From NCBI GenBank assembly GCA_024500155.1, contig CM044879.1, positions 8,881,501-8,945,500 on the forward strand: a DNA stretch of 64,000 bases, written 5' to 3'. The stretch is from Chenopodium formosanum. Its lineage: Eukaryota; Streptophyta; Magnoliopsida; Caryophyllales; Amaranthaceae. Both the position numbers and the translations under genes were made by a program. Position 1 is the first letter of the stretch, and each line of letters opens with the position of its first letter. Below the pieces are notes generated by a model, which had not been told where the DNA came from, searched no databases, and saw nothing but the letters and a program-made list of their open reading frames with translations. Shown piece by piece: positions 13,615 through 24,747 of the stretch.

Positions 13615-16600
13615 CCATAAGCGCACCTGTGCTGCATCTATGTGTGTTGTGTATGTCGTCACGGCGTCATGAACTCTTTACATTTTGATGCTAACTGATG
13701 AAGATAAAGCAATTGATCTGATTTCCTCGTTAGTAATGGACTTTTTTTTTGACATTTTGCTAGCAATCAACCGTTATTGATTACAGTTATTGATTTGTGA
13801 GATGTAAGAGAGATTGAAGAGTTTTTGAGATAACAATGGAGGAGAGGTTGTAGAGTTGTGAGAAATTGAGGATTGAAGAGCAAGGAGGGAAACAAGAGAT
13901 GCGGCTATAGGAGGAGAGAGAATAAAAGTGAAAAATGTTAAACCCTACCTCCAAGTAAAATAGACCTGTGAATAAAAAAAAGAAAAAAAAAAGGGTCAGC
14001 GGGTACCTACGTCTCTTACAACACGGCCATGCCCCGAACCGAAAATCTCCCTAATTACCCGACCCGCTAATTCTTAAAAAATAAAAAAAATACCTTACTA
14101 AATCAAGCCGGGTCATCGGGACAATGGGTCGGGTAATTTTGAACACCCCCTATAATGACTAACATGCTTACCAATGCACGGCAGTATGTTATACATTGAG
14201 ATATACTAGCATTTGTTTTAATATGTTTGTAAAAAAAAAAAATTATGGTAAAAGTGAGACCGGTAAATAGTGCAAAAGTGAACATGTCGTCAAGCTTGAG
14301 TAGATTAGTAGGGATAGTAGCTATTCCACTTCATTTTTCATGCTTTTCAATGCACACCATTCTAGTACTAAGCTAGGTAATATAATTACCAGAAGTTGAT
14401 ATTATGTAATAATATTCATACTATATTGGTATTTATAACAATGTGAATTACAATCATTGGTCTTTTTTTATTTTTTTATATTTTATTTTGAGGCAATCAT
14501 TGATCTTAATTATTTAAAGCTCACTTGTACTGTTGATTGTGTTTGTGATTGTGCTGGTGGAAGCTATTTGTTTTAGTATGTTACTTGTCTTTTGCCTACC
14601 TGATTCAACTTAGAAGTTGTGTCTATTCTTGTTAATTTATCTTTCGCAAAAATTGGTTAATTGAATGCCCCCCCGTCTTGACCTTACTAAAAATAATATT
14701 CAATTAATAAAAGTTTAATTTGTGAAAATAATTAAAGTTCAGCAAATATAATATAATCTCAGTAAAAATAATATTAGTCCAGCAATAATCAGGTGAAGAG
14801 AGTAGATGCCTAATAACTTTTCATAACAATCACAAGGTATATTGAGTTTATTTTTCTTCCTTTGAGATTTTCAGATGATAGCATAATCACCGATTGACCA
14901 TAGCACCTATCAGAAAAAGTTCAGAATTTTTGTTGGGCATTCGTGATACTTAAGTTATGTGTATGCCCTAGAAATTTAAGTTATTTACCTCAAGAAAGTT
15001 TGAAGTTTGATCCTTCCTGGATCTATGCATAATGATACTTTCACCTAATCCTGATTGTAGTGCACTTTACTTTGGATTTTTGCATATAATGATCTAGTAA
15101 CTAATTACAATTATAAATTCAAAAGTGCTTTTGTATGTACATTTAAAGAAAAAAAAAACCTGAAAGTCAATTAGTCTCCTGTGTAGCGGAAATAAAAAAA
15201 TATTGATGGGTATTACCACCTCCGTTTCAATTTATTTGCAACAATTATACATTTCTACTCACACTTTATGTAAAATCATTGCAAATAATTTGAAACGGAG
15301 GTAGTAGTTTATATTTTTTTGATTGAGGCTGAATTATGACGGTTGATTACTCTGAACATTAAAAGAAAGATGCAAAGTAGGGGGGCCAAAAGTCTATCAT
15401 AAATTGAGGGTAAAGAACATATAACTTTAAAATCAGAAAAGGCCCAATGAAACAATTAAGACTCATGTCTAGGTCTAGTTGGACGTTTCGGTAAATGTTA
15501 TGCAGGATATTACATGTTCATGTTCTTAATATAACATAGATGTTCTCTACATGGTATTCAATGCAAATATTGACGCTCTTTTTAAGGACAGTGAATGGAA
15601 TGAAAGTAACAAAAACTATCATCAGTCTGCATGGTTTTCATGTAGTATCATCAGGAATAAGGTCCTGTTGTTCTCATTGACTGAGCTGAGCTGAGCTGAA
15701 CTTATTAGAGCTGGACTGAACTGAACTGAAATGAATATTTTATGAGAGAAGGAAATTAGGAGCTGAACTGAACTAAACTTATTAGAGCGGAACTGAACTG
15801 AACTGAAAATAATCATATGAGAGTGACAACTTATCAGGTTTTAATCATCTCATAAGAAACTAATCTCTATAATGATGCCTGATAGATTTATTGTTTGTTC
15901 CACCGGCATGACCATCTGCAATACTCTAGTCATCTAGTGTTTTTGGTGTTTTAGCAACTTATTTCAAGTTTCTCTTGAAAGGTAGGATCACACGCGCGCG
16001 CGCGCGCACACACACACAGAGTTGTAAACATGTTTGTGTGATTCACTTTATATTAAATATGTTTGGTATTGAAATGATATGGCAAATGTTTATATTCTGC
16101 TGATATCCCTTTCTTTTTGCTAGAAACTTGGGGATGAGGTTTCCGATTGATAGCTCATTTGAGTTTTCTTTTTGTTCTTTTTCAGTTTTATTGAAAATTT
16201 TGGTACCCATGTTGTTAAATCTGCAACCATTGGTGGGCGGGATGTAGTTTATGTCCGACAAGACCAATCTTCACTTTTATCAGCATCAGATATTGAGAAT
16301 TATATGAAAGACATTGGGGATCAGAGATTTACAGACTTGAGAGGCCAGCCTAATGCTTCCCCTCTGAAATACAAGGACAAGGCTAGTATTGCTGCTTACC
16401 TGCTTTGCTCAAACAAAAATATTTTTTTATTTTATTTTTCTTGCTATAGTAGGTGCAGTTTTTATTTTTATTTTTATTTAGTCCCTGTCATCCCTGTCAT
16501 CACTGATACTGGGTGTGTTTCTTGTGAGGAGTGTCTCTCTTTATCTTCCTCTCTTGTTTTTGGATGGAAGAGAGGAGGAAGGAGTTCTTAGTTCCCCCCT

Positions 16601-18911
16601 TGTGCCTCTAAGTCACTAAACTGAAGTGGGCAGAGTGTCAGAATGTGACAAATCAATATAATCTTGCAGGATGTTACTGTTATTTTTAGAAGAAGAGGAG
16701 GCGACGATCTTGAACAGAGTTCAATCAAGTGGGCAGAGACTGTCTACTTATCACCGGATGTAATTGACATGACTTTTGAACCTATAGTCTCTCTTCTTGA
16801 AGGAGTACCTGGTCTTAAACATTTAGCCCATGCTATTGAGCTCTATTTGGAGTGTAAGGTTCTCTTCACAAGTCACATCTGCTAAATTTTCTATTTATTT
16901 TCAGTATTTCATTCCTTCTAGTATTATGTAGTTTTTCGTTCTTTAAATTTTATATGACTGCCACACTTTGCTTACAGCATTTTTCATTACAATAAATTGT
17001 TGTCATATGTAACAGTCATCAGTTACTCAGCTTTACCAGCACCATGGATCCATAATTCCATACTGTACCAACAAAGAATTAGCTGGGTATTTCGTATAGA
17101 GAATGCTTATTTTTGTGTTCCTATGATGTGCAACTAAGTCTGTTTAGAGAAAAATAGGATGCCATCTGAAATAATCACTGCCTCTGTCCCGTACTAATAT
17201 TCGTACATTCTAATTTTAGATGTCACAGCTTATGTTCCTAGATATTTGTATGTATCATTCATCAATGATTTCATTAGGTATCTAATTTGCTACACACAGT
17301 TACTTTTTCTAGAACAATATTTCCAGCATATAATTTCTTATTTTGTTTATTTAGCTTTTAAGAAAACAGGATAACTCACAATATTTACTCTCTAATAAAA
17401 AAATGGAAAATAAAGTTCACTATGACGTATGCAAGTTTTTTCTCTCGGAAAAGTGGTCAATCATATAGCTTTATCGTCCCTATGTGCATTCTTTGTTGTG
17501 TCATTATTCTTTGAGAGGTAGATGTCTAGATGTGTATTTGAGCTACTGTGGGAGGGGAGAAGTTATTCTGCATTTTACATTACTGACTTGTATTTTTGAT
17601 TTTGTCAGATAAACCACCTCTTGAAGATCTACAGTATTTTTTAGAATTTCAAATACCTCGAGTCTGGGCACCTGAGCAAAGCAATCTGCAAAGAAAAGAG
17701 CCTGTTTGCCAATCACTTCAATTCAGCTTGATGGGTCCCAAGCTCTATATCAGCCCTGAGCAGGTGACTTATCTATTCTGAGTTTCTCATGATATATTCG
17801 TTGATAGCAGTTCTGTCTTGTTCAAAAACGGGTTTTCTAATTAACATTTGTTTTGCTCTGGTTTCTTAATTTGGTGATTGATGATTGGGGAAACCTGATC
17901 TATAACTCGAAGAAAGAAATCTGATGTATGACTCATAGTATGATAACTATGCCTGGTTTTATTCTGTTAAGTAATAAGCGTAGAGTTGCAATACCTGCAG
18001 ATGTCTAGCATTATAATAACTGCATAAAAAATGACTCCCAAAATATCCGGTCTTCCAGGGAATAATGGCATGTATATTTTATAACATACATGTAATGTAT
18101 GAGATCCTACGGTAAGGTCTTTCAGCGAACCAGATATGGTGACCACTGCGTTCACATCCTTCTATTGGACATTTCCAAATAATTTACTTAAAGTTTTGCT
18201 ATATAAGAATAAGATTGCTCTTTTTTTTTAAAAAATTCACTCTGACAAACAGTCCATGACGAAATTTAACAGGTGACAGTTGGGCGTAAACCAGTAACTG
18301 GTCTGAGGCTTAGCCTTGAAGGTGCCAAGCAAAACAGGCTTGCCATCCATCTCCAGCACCTAGTTTCACTCCCGAAAATTCTCCAACCCCACTGGGATTC
18401 CCACATGGCTATTGGTGCACAAAAATGGCAAGGACCTGAGGAACAAGATAGCCGTTGGTTTGAACCTATTAAATGGAAGCACTTCTCTCATGTAAGCACT
18501 GCTCCTATAGAATATAAAGAGACTTGCATCGTCGATCTTTCTGGTGTACATATTGTAACAGGAGCCCAACTTGGAGTTTGGGATTTTGGTGCTAAAAGCG
18601 TGCTTTATCTCAAACTCCTGTTTTCAAAGGTACCGGGTTGCACCATAAGACGATCTGTATGGGACCATACCCCTTCAAATTTTACTGCTTTGCATAAAGC
18701 AGATGGTACTTTATCCAATGAACAAACTCCAGAAGATAAGAGATTAGACAGCGGTGTTGCTGCAGCAAAGCTTGCAAAACTAGTAGACTCGACAGAGATG
18801 TTAAAAGGGCCACAAGATTCACCTGGTCACTGGTTAGTAACCGGTGCCAAGCTTGGCGTGGATAAAGGGAAAATTGTTTTGAGGGCCAAATACTCCCTTT
18901 TGAATTACTGA
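6185..18911 (+). CDS. MACPF domain-containing protein (At1g14780/NSL1/CAD1 family)
   Basis: Six exons read as 6185-6442, 9282-9517, 16186-16381, 16670-16853, 17609-17763 and 18273-18911 (stop TGA), giving about 555 residues; Arabidopsis relatives are near 600. The membrane attack complex/perforin fold is recognisable: N-terminal GRGFDVTSDIRLLYCKG, then MSEHFNKKSG, the family signature FGTHVV, FRRRGGDD, LEYKPPLEDLQYFLEFQIPR, and the C-terminal HWLVTGAKL..KYSLLNY. The last pieces most resemble At1g14780. Plant MACPF proteins of this family (CAD1, NSL1) act in control of salicylic-acid-dependent immunity and cell death; the biochemical role of this paralogue is unknown. Introns 2 and 3 appear to use GC donors (AAG|GCAAGT at 9518, AAG|GCTAGT at 16382), the only junctions I found that keep the frame. 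Intron 2 is 6.7 kb and full of transposons. The start is the first ATG in frame with homology. Confidence 0.88.
7245..7460 (+). mobile_element. 3' tail of an RTE-clade LINE (truncated)
   Basis: Located in MACPF intron 1. The + strand reads RGRPKMTWLEGVRKDMK, the typical C-terminus of plant RTE-type reverse transcriptases, before a stop. It is followed by the characteristic 3' end GCCGACCCCACTTATGGG, then ATAAAGGCTTTGATTGATTG. The rest of the LINE is absent, as expected for 5'-truncated insertions. Confidence 0.65.
9782..10210. mobile_element. hAT-like MITE, probable
   Basis: Ends TAGGGATGACAAGG on the left and CCATGTCCAGATCCCTA on the right are imperfect inverse copies. The interior is rich in GGATTCGG/CCGACTC-type subterminal repeats in both orientations. 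The flanks do not show a convincing 8-bp duplication, so the family assignment is tentative. Confidence 0.45.
10742..11409. mobile_element. PIF/Harbinger-like MITE
   Basis: Left end GGGGCCGTTTGGTT and right end AACCAAACGACCCC form a terminal inverted repeat. Flanking TAA at 10739-10741 and 11410-11412 is the 3-bp TWA-type duplication expected for PIF/Harbinger. The 668-bp interior is unusually GC-rich and carries ACC/GGT-rich stretches that create meaningless ORFs on both strands. Confidence 0.75.
11443..14152. mobile_element. Large non-coding element with TAGTGGTGTTCAAA termini
   Basis: Left end TAGTGGTGTTCAAA and right end TTTTGAACACCCCCTA are inverse. Subterminal GGGTACCCG and GGGTCGGGT patches recur at both ends in opposite orientation. 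The centre is very AT-rich and holds what may be a nested element: TGGTACACCTGAA near 11983 and its near-inverse around 13485-13525 lie on either side. A 34-bp unit beginning CCCATGACCCTACCCGAG is tandemly duplicated near 11525-11592. No clear target duplication was found, so hAT origin is only likely. Confidence 0.45.
13537..13610. repeat. (TA)n microsatellite
   Basis: About 74 uninterrupted bases of alternating T and A inside the element in MACPF intron 2. It is prone to cruciform formation and length change. Confidence 0.95.
15216..15304. mobile_element. Stowaway MITE (89 bp)
   Basis: Termini CCACCTCCGTTTCAA and its inverse TTGAAACGGAGGTAG, flanked by TA on both sides (15214-15215 and 15305-15306). 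This is the hallmark of Tc1/mariner-derived Stowaway elements. Almost the whole length folds into a hairpin. Confidence 0.9.
15661..15831. repeat. CTGAA-repeat MITE, copy 1 (degraded)
   Basis: Begins GGTCCTGTTGTTCTCATTGA after TAA and continues with GAGCTGAACTGAACTGAA-type pentamer arrays. It closely resembles the better preserved copy at 20947-21158. The right terminus is eroded. Confidence 0.5.
15990..16018. repeat. Alternating CG/CA tract with Z-DNA potential
   Basis: ACGCGCGCGCGCGC is followed directly by CACACACACA, about 170 bases upstream of MACPF exon 3. Such pure purine-pyrimidine alternation favours the Z conformation. Confidence 0.85.
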
Positions 18912-20653
18912 TACATGTCATTTGTGGTGTTGGTTGTTTATGTCTTAGTCAAATTGATGCTCCATCATTTTTTGTAGTCTTAGTCAACTGGATCTGATTG
19001 ATTGTATATTCATGTAATAAGTGATGCGTTCTCAATTGTCAAGCTTTTTTTTTTTGTAATATATTTTTTTTAGGGTTTTCGATTTAGTAGTGATATTACT
19101 ACTCTAGAGCCTCTTTTTCTTTTGGTTCTGGGTATTCCTTGGAAAAATGAGGAACTTGGTTGTTAAGTGCCTGTTGGTGCTGCAAATAATGTATAGGTTT
19201 CCACTTGAATGTCGAAACGTTTAGCAATTCGGGTTAAATGGGATGTGATCTTGATTGATTTTGCATTGATTGCTCACAAATTTAACAATTAGAATGTTGG
19301 ATGAAGCCTGCAATTTTTTTGATTTCACTCTTTATGAAAAACATGAATATGGTAGTGTAGACACCTGATTGTGGTCATTAAACTATTGATTTAATGGGCC
19401 TGAACTAATTTTAGCTGATTAAGCTGCTATAAAAGATGTGAGTTCAAATCTCACGTACATAGTTCTAATGTATGCTCAGCAGATGTTTCTCTTAATGATC
19501 ATTCAATCCACCAATTAAACATCCTAGAGTTCTAAACTCAGTAAATTGGAGTACTTACTTTAGTGCTGTACATGGCTTATACTTACCAGGATAAGGCTAC
19601 AAATGAGGAAACAAAGCCAACTAACATAAACTGAATCACTATTTGGCTACACAATAAGAGTTAGGAACCAAATTCCTGAGCATGTTAGATCATCTGATTG
19701 ACCTTGAGTCAAGATTATTAGTAAAGTCTAGCTAATCACGTTGCTGACTAGCGACTACTTTCTGAGATCTAGTCACGCACCATACGCTTCCCGCAGCACG
19801 ACACGCACTGAGGACTATAAGGTCGGAGTCACCACTCACCCATTAGGACCATTACAAACCATTTTCCCCCATTAAACCATGTAGGAAGATGTATGCTCGT
19901 TCAATTACGTTCATAAAAAATTCATTAAATTTTGTTTAATTCTAAACAAATTCATTTACTTTCAACAAAAAGTAAATTTTTTAAGTTATAGTTAAATTAT
20001 AGTTAAATTATAAGCTTTAATTTTTTAAGTTTGAATTTAATCAATAGTTTCTTGACATTATTCAAACACCCAAAGAAAAAAATAAAAGGCATTTACTTTC
20101 ATTTACTTATAGTTAAATTATAAGCTTTAATTTTTTAAGTTTGAATTTAATCTAATTACTTGTATATGTAATATGACATTATTCAAACACCCAAAAAAAA
20201 AAATAAAAGGCATTATTCAATTGTATCGTTAAGTCTTGGGTTCAAAGCTATGACATATATATACTTATTTAGAAATGAATTTAAATGTAGAGTAAGACTT
20301 TTGAACATAATTTCAGAAATATTAATTTAGATTATCACAAAATTAGATAAAACAACTTTAGTTATTAGCCTGGACGATGCCTACGATCGTTGCATGAAAT
20401 CAATCAATCAATAACTTAATACTAAAACAGACACCGGGATTGACACATGTCACATACTGGTGCTAATTTTTCCCACCAAAACTCTCTTTTCTTTTTTAAC
20501 CTTTTTTTTAATTATTTTTTTATTTTTAATATTTGGTTCTATGATAATATTATTCCCAATCTTTTATATTATCTTTATGATGAATTCCTTTTTATTTGAT
20601 GTTCACAATTTTTCTATACATATTTACCTAAATAATTATTTAAATCCTTTTTA

Positions 20654-20742
20654 CTACCTCCGTTACATATTATTTGCAACGATTTGACATAAAGTAGGAG
20701 TAAAAATGTCTTATCGTTGCAAATAATATGTAACGGAGGCAG
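20654..20742. mobile_element. Stowaway MITE (89 bp)
   Basis: Termini CTACCTCCGTTACATATT and AATATGTAACGGAGGCAG, TA-flanked at 20652-20653 and 20743-20744. Hairpin-forming, no coding capacity. Confidence 0.9.
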
Positions 20743-20946
20743 TAATTATCTTATAAATAGAGTATTTTTCAATTTTGCCAAAAAAGGAATAATAAATTGA
20801 TTCATATAATAAATGTTAAGGAAATTACTTTAAAACATCACTTAATTTTTTTGTTGAAAATTGCTAAATTAAAAAATCAATATCTTAATAAAAGAAAAAT
20901 AAATAATTATCTTTTGCCGATACACTTGATTGAGATGATACAATAA

Positions 20947-21158
20947 GGACTTGTTCTCATTGACTGAACTCAGCTAAACTGAACTGAACTGAACTCAGCT
21001 GAACTGAACTGAACTCAGCTGAACTGAAATGAATATTTTATAAGAGAAGGAAATTAGGAGCTGAATTGAACTGAACTGAATTGAGCTGAACTGAATTGAA
21101 CTCAACTGAACTGAACTCAGCTGAACTGAACTGAATTTTAGCGTAAGAGAACAGACCC
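20947..21158. mobile_element. CTGAA-repeat MITE, copy 2 (Harbinger-like, TAA duplication)
   Basis: Left GGACTTGTTCTC and right GAGAACAGACCC are near-inverse, with TAA flanking both sides (20944-20946 and 21159-21161). The interior is an array of CTGAA/CTCAG-type units such as GAACTGAACTCAGCTGAACT. The same array occurs in the intron copy at about 15661-15831. Confidence 0.7.
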
Positions 21159-21412
21159 TAAGTTTTTTTTTACATCTGACATCATTCTGCATATATACTA
21201 AAAGACACATCAGACGTAGTAACAATTGACATCTCCTTTTGTATTTTTTTTTTGAAAAAAATATCATCTATGATCTCCAATTAAACTTTTAACACAATAA
21301 ACAAAAATGATTGAACTATAATTATTGGATAACTTCAAACACATCTGTTTTATAACAACAAAGAACAACGATATTGTATACCGAGAGCATCAATCCATAA
21401 ACAGAAAATGTA

Positions 21413-21602
21413 GGGCTTGTTTGACATCATTTTTGGTTTTCAATTTCTTGTTTTTTTGAAACTAAAAACCAAAAACAGTTTTCAAAATTATCATGATTTT
21501 AACAAGTCTAAATATTTTTTGATCCATTATGTAACTTATGTAATAGACTTTTAAAAAACAAAAAACCAAAAAACAAAAACCACAACGATGCCAAACGGAC
21601 CC
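21413..21602. mobile_element. Harbinger-like MITE, copy 1
   Basis: Starts GGGCTTGTTTGACATC and ends GATGCCAAACGGACCC, flanked by GTA on both sides (21410-21412, 21603-21605). A second copy is at about 44579-44805. The interior consists of AAAAACCAAAAA and its complement, so it folds on itself. Confidence 0.7.
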
Positions 21603-22203
21603 GTAATAATTAGATTAGTGTTGCCCAATTATTGATTGTTCTTGCCTTTAATGACTAGAGTCGTAGTATTTATTTCCATTGAAATGATATGTGTGTGTGT
21701 GTTGTGCACTTTTGCTAATAGTTTTAGTGAAGATTTTATTGTGTTGTTTGATTAATTTTTGATATTTATTAAAAATGTATTTATAAATAAGTGTTTACTA
21801 ATATGACCACTAGACTTGATCAACCCAAACCCCACCTGAAAATATTCTCGAGTTTGGGCAACCCTAAAAATTCATTTTTGTTTAATTTTTTGCTTTGCAT
21901 ATTAGTATAGATTATGATATTATAATTTCTATATATTTGATGTGTATGTTTTTATCAAATTTTATTTGTTGGATATAATTAATTTTTCATAAAAAAAAAA
22001 ATTAGAGTTATCGTGCATGGCATGGACCTTAAGCTACTACATGAATAATACGAAGTACATAAGAAGATAGACACGACAATTACAAATAAATAAGCTAACA
22101 CGATGAACAAACTCCAAGTGTCCCAAACAAGAGTGCAAAATGGCCTTAATCCTTGAAGCCACCTAAACTACACTTATCACACTATTCACACCATCTTCTT
22201 CTA

Positions 22204-22221
22204 CATGCACTACCACACGTG
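22204..22221 (+). promoter_or_regulatory. RY element and G-box upstream of the OBAP gene
   Basis: CATGCA (22204-22209) is followed six bases later by CACGTG (22216-22221), about 140 bases before the start codon at 22359. RY motifs bind B3 factors such as ABI3/FUS3 and G-box/ABRE motifs bind ABA-responsive bZIP factors. The pair is typical of seed storage and oil-body promoters, which fits the gene product. Confidence 0.55.
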
Positions 22222-22358
22222 TACACACCCTTAACAATCTTAACAATAAACTAAAAACCAAAATCACCCTTTTAAAACTCCTTCACCACTTCAACAAAAC
22301 GCTCAAGATCAAAAAACGCTAAAACAAATCCGCTAAACATAAAAAAAAAGCTCAAAAA

Positions 22359-24747
22359 ATGGCTTCATCAGTTGGTAGAGAAGGCAAAACAGCTGGTGAA
22401 GGGATGACAATGAAAGAGCATATAATCGAAAAAGGGGCTGAAATGATGCAATCCATGAAACCAATCAAGCAATTCAGTCAACATGTATGTACCTTTGCTC
22501 TTTATAGCCAAGATATGAATCGTCAAATTGAGACTCATCACTTTGTTCACCGCCTCAACGAGGATTTCTGCCAGTGTGCGGTGTATAATACTGATAATCG
22601 TAATGGTAGGCTTATTGGTGTCGAGTATATTATCTCCGATCAGATTTTCGAGGCGCTTCCTTTGGAGGAGCAGAAGCTTTGGCACTCTCATTTCTTTGAG
22701 GTTTTTTTTGCACTCAATCTCGTTTACCCTTGTATTTTGTGAAAATTTTACAGTAGTCGTTTGGAATATGATTACCATATGTTTTAACCTTAGTAGAATT
22801 TATAGTTGACATATTTTGTTCCAAGTAATCAATTATATTACTTTATTTTATTTTTTGTTTGCATGCATGAGATTTTTCTTGTAAGAGTTTGACTTTTACT
22901 GTTGTCAATGTATTTCGATTCGACTAAAATAGGGTCGAAGTTATTTTTATTTTATTTTTGTTTTAAATGGGTGTTACTAATATGAGATCTAGTTGTAGAA
23001 TTAAAGAATGAATTGACCAATCTAGTTTTGTATTTGTGGCAGATTAAATCAGGGCTTTGGGTGAATCCTCGGGTTCCGGAAGCGGTGGCTAAGCCGGAAC
23101 TAGACAAGTTGGCTAAGACATATGGGAAGTTTTGGTGTACGTGGCAAACTGATCGAGGTAACACTATCAAATAATTCATTTGAAATCTTTGTTTCGTTTG
23201 ATCGTTTCATTGCACTATGCAAGCATATTGTATGATTGTTTTATGTGGTTTAACTTTATAGTTTAGACTATTCAACTTATTTACAAAGTTTATACTTATA
23301 ATTGTCCTACTAAGACACCAAGTTGTGATAATCCGAAATTAGGTACCAATTCAATGAGATGAGCATAAGAAGATCTTAGCATATAATGATTATTTTATTG
23401 AGTAGTATATATAAGAGTACGATCAAATTCACTTGATAAGTTTATTCCAAAAACTAGATGAAATTTTTTTAGAATTTTTTAAAATGATTTTTTTTTTTTT
23501 AAATTTATGTGCTAAATTTGTTATAAATTTAGATAAAATTCGTACTATCAAAAGATAATATTTTTATATATAATTAATTTAAACTTTAAAATATCATTCC
23601 TCAATTTTTCTTATGTGGTATTTGAATTATTAATATAAAAGAAATTAATAATCTCTTATTTGATTGGCTACAACAAAAATTTGTAATCCTACGTGGCGCT
23701 TTAAGAAAATTAAATACTACGTGGCTCTCTAAAAACTCGGAATATTGTAAAAATAACTACGTATACATAGAAGCCACATTTAATTTGTTAGGTGCATGTT
23801 AATGGCCTAATAGGTAACGCCCGTAACGGTGATGATATTTACGTTCAGTTTTTAATATGAGTACTCTCTGTTCTAAAATAAATTTTCCATTTTAATTTTT
23901 GGGTCAAATTTTGACGATATTGTTTTGAGATATGTTATATTCATCTCATTGTATGTGTTATTTTAAAATATCGTTATTCACAAAGTCTTATATGTGGCTA
24001 GCCACACGGTGTGACAATCCATTATCATAAGGGTTACTTCGTTAGTGTTATAGGGGTTACTCGTTCAGTTTTACAGGGGTTACTTTGTCAGTGTTATTAT
24101 AGGGATTACTTTGGGGTGTCGGTCAATATTACAAGGGGTTACTGAGTAAGTGTTATAGGGATTAATTAGTTCTTTAACAAGTGGCCACATGGTGTGGCCA
24201 GCCGCACACAAGATGCACTGATCGTTATTTATGTACATAGAGAGTAATATTATTGCTAGTAAAAGATAAGTCTTGAAAGTCCATGTAAATAGAAATGATA
24301 AAATAAGTAAAAGATCAGTCTTAAAGTCCATGTAAGTAGAAATGATAAAATATTATGGGATAGAAGTAGTAGTAGTAATACATATATTGTGTATTTTAAT
24401 TACATGCATATATATAGTGGTGTAAATTGAAATTATTAAGAGTACATCATATTGTAATAATTGCAATTAAAGGTAAATATTAATGTATAGGTGATCTCCT
24501 ACCGATCGGGGAACCGTCTCTAATGACATCTCCGGTAGGAGAGGTTGCTGGGAATGTGAAGGCGCCTCTTTTACAGCAAAGGGATGAAAAATACGGCATA
24601 TCAAGCACCAAAATAAGTGATTCAAGGGTGGATATTACTGGCCCTGCTCTTATGAACCCCAATGCAGACTACTGGATTAAGCATGGAAAAGGATTTGCTA
24701 TCGATATCATCACTGCTGAGATGAAGAAAATTACCCCTTTGCCATAG
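22359..24747 (+). CDS. Oil body-associated protein (OBAP, DUF1264 family)
   Basis: Three exons read as 22359-22700, 23043-23157 and 24491-24747 (stop TAG), giving about 237 residues, the usual length of the family. Diagnostic segments are GAEMMQSMKPIKQFSQHVCT, ETHHFVHRLNEDFCQC, RLIGVEYIIS, EQKLWHSH, KSGLWVNPRVPE, KTYGKFWCTWQTDRG and HGKGFAIDI. OBAPs associate with lipid droplets, and maize and Arabidopsis OBAP1 are needed for normal oil-body size in seeds. All conserved blocks are present and in frame, so I regard this as the functional copy. A second OBAP gene lies 1.8 kb downstream in the same orientation, so the two look like a tandem duplication. The start is the first ATG after the promoter motifs. 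The intron 1 donor (GAG|GTTTTT) is weak. Confidence 0.92.
23987..24213. repeat. Foldback minisatellite element, copy 2 (in OBAP intron 2)
   Basis: Best preserved copy. The left end TCTTATATGTGGCTAGCCAC is inverse to the right end GTGGCCAGCCGCACACAAGA. The interior repeats GTTATAGGGGTTACT-like units. It sits within intron 2 of the OBAP gene. Confidence 0.7.

Larger units (their letters stand above)
9518..16185. other. 6.7-kb second intron of the MACPF gene
   Basis: It holds at least five transposon-derived inserts (9782-10210, 10742-11409, 11443-14152, 15216-15304, about 15661-15831), a long TA array (13537-13610) and a CG/CA alternating tract (15990-16018). The donor is probably GC. No independent gene is seen; the ORFs inside are in MITE sequence. 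The remaining parts are AT-rich unique-looking DNA. Confidence 0.6.
18912..22358. other. Intergenic region between MACPF and first OBAP gene
   Basis: No gene seen. It contains the MACPF 3'UTR, a Stowaway (20654-20742), the CTGAA MITE (20947-21158) and a Harbinger-like MITE (21413-21602). A roughly 110-bp AT-rich segment is duplicated near 19985-20075 and 20105-20215 (shared TATAGTTAAATTATAAGC and GACATTATTCAAACACCC). The final 160 bases carry seed-type promoter motifs. Confidence 0.55.

Noticed and set aside
19410..19460. tRNA-like T-arm (GTGAGTTCAAATCTCAC)
   Set aside because: There is a box B-like and a weak box A-like motif but no acceptor or anticodon stem, so not a tRNA gene; at most a SINE remnant.
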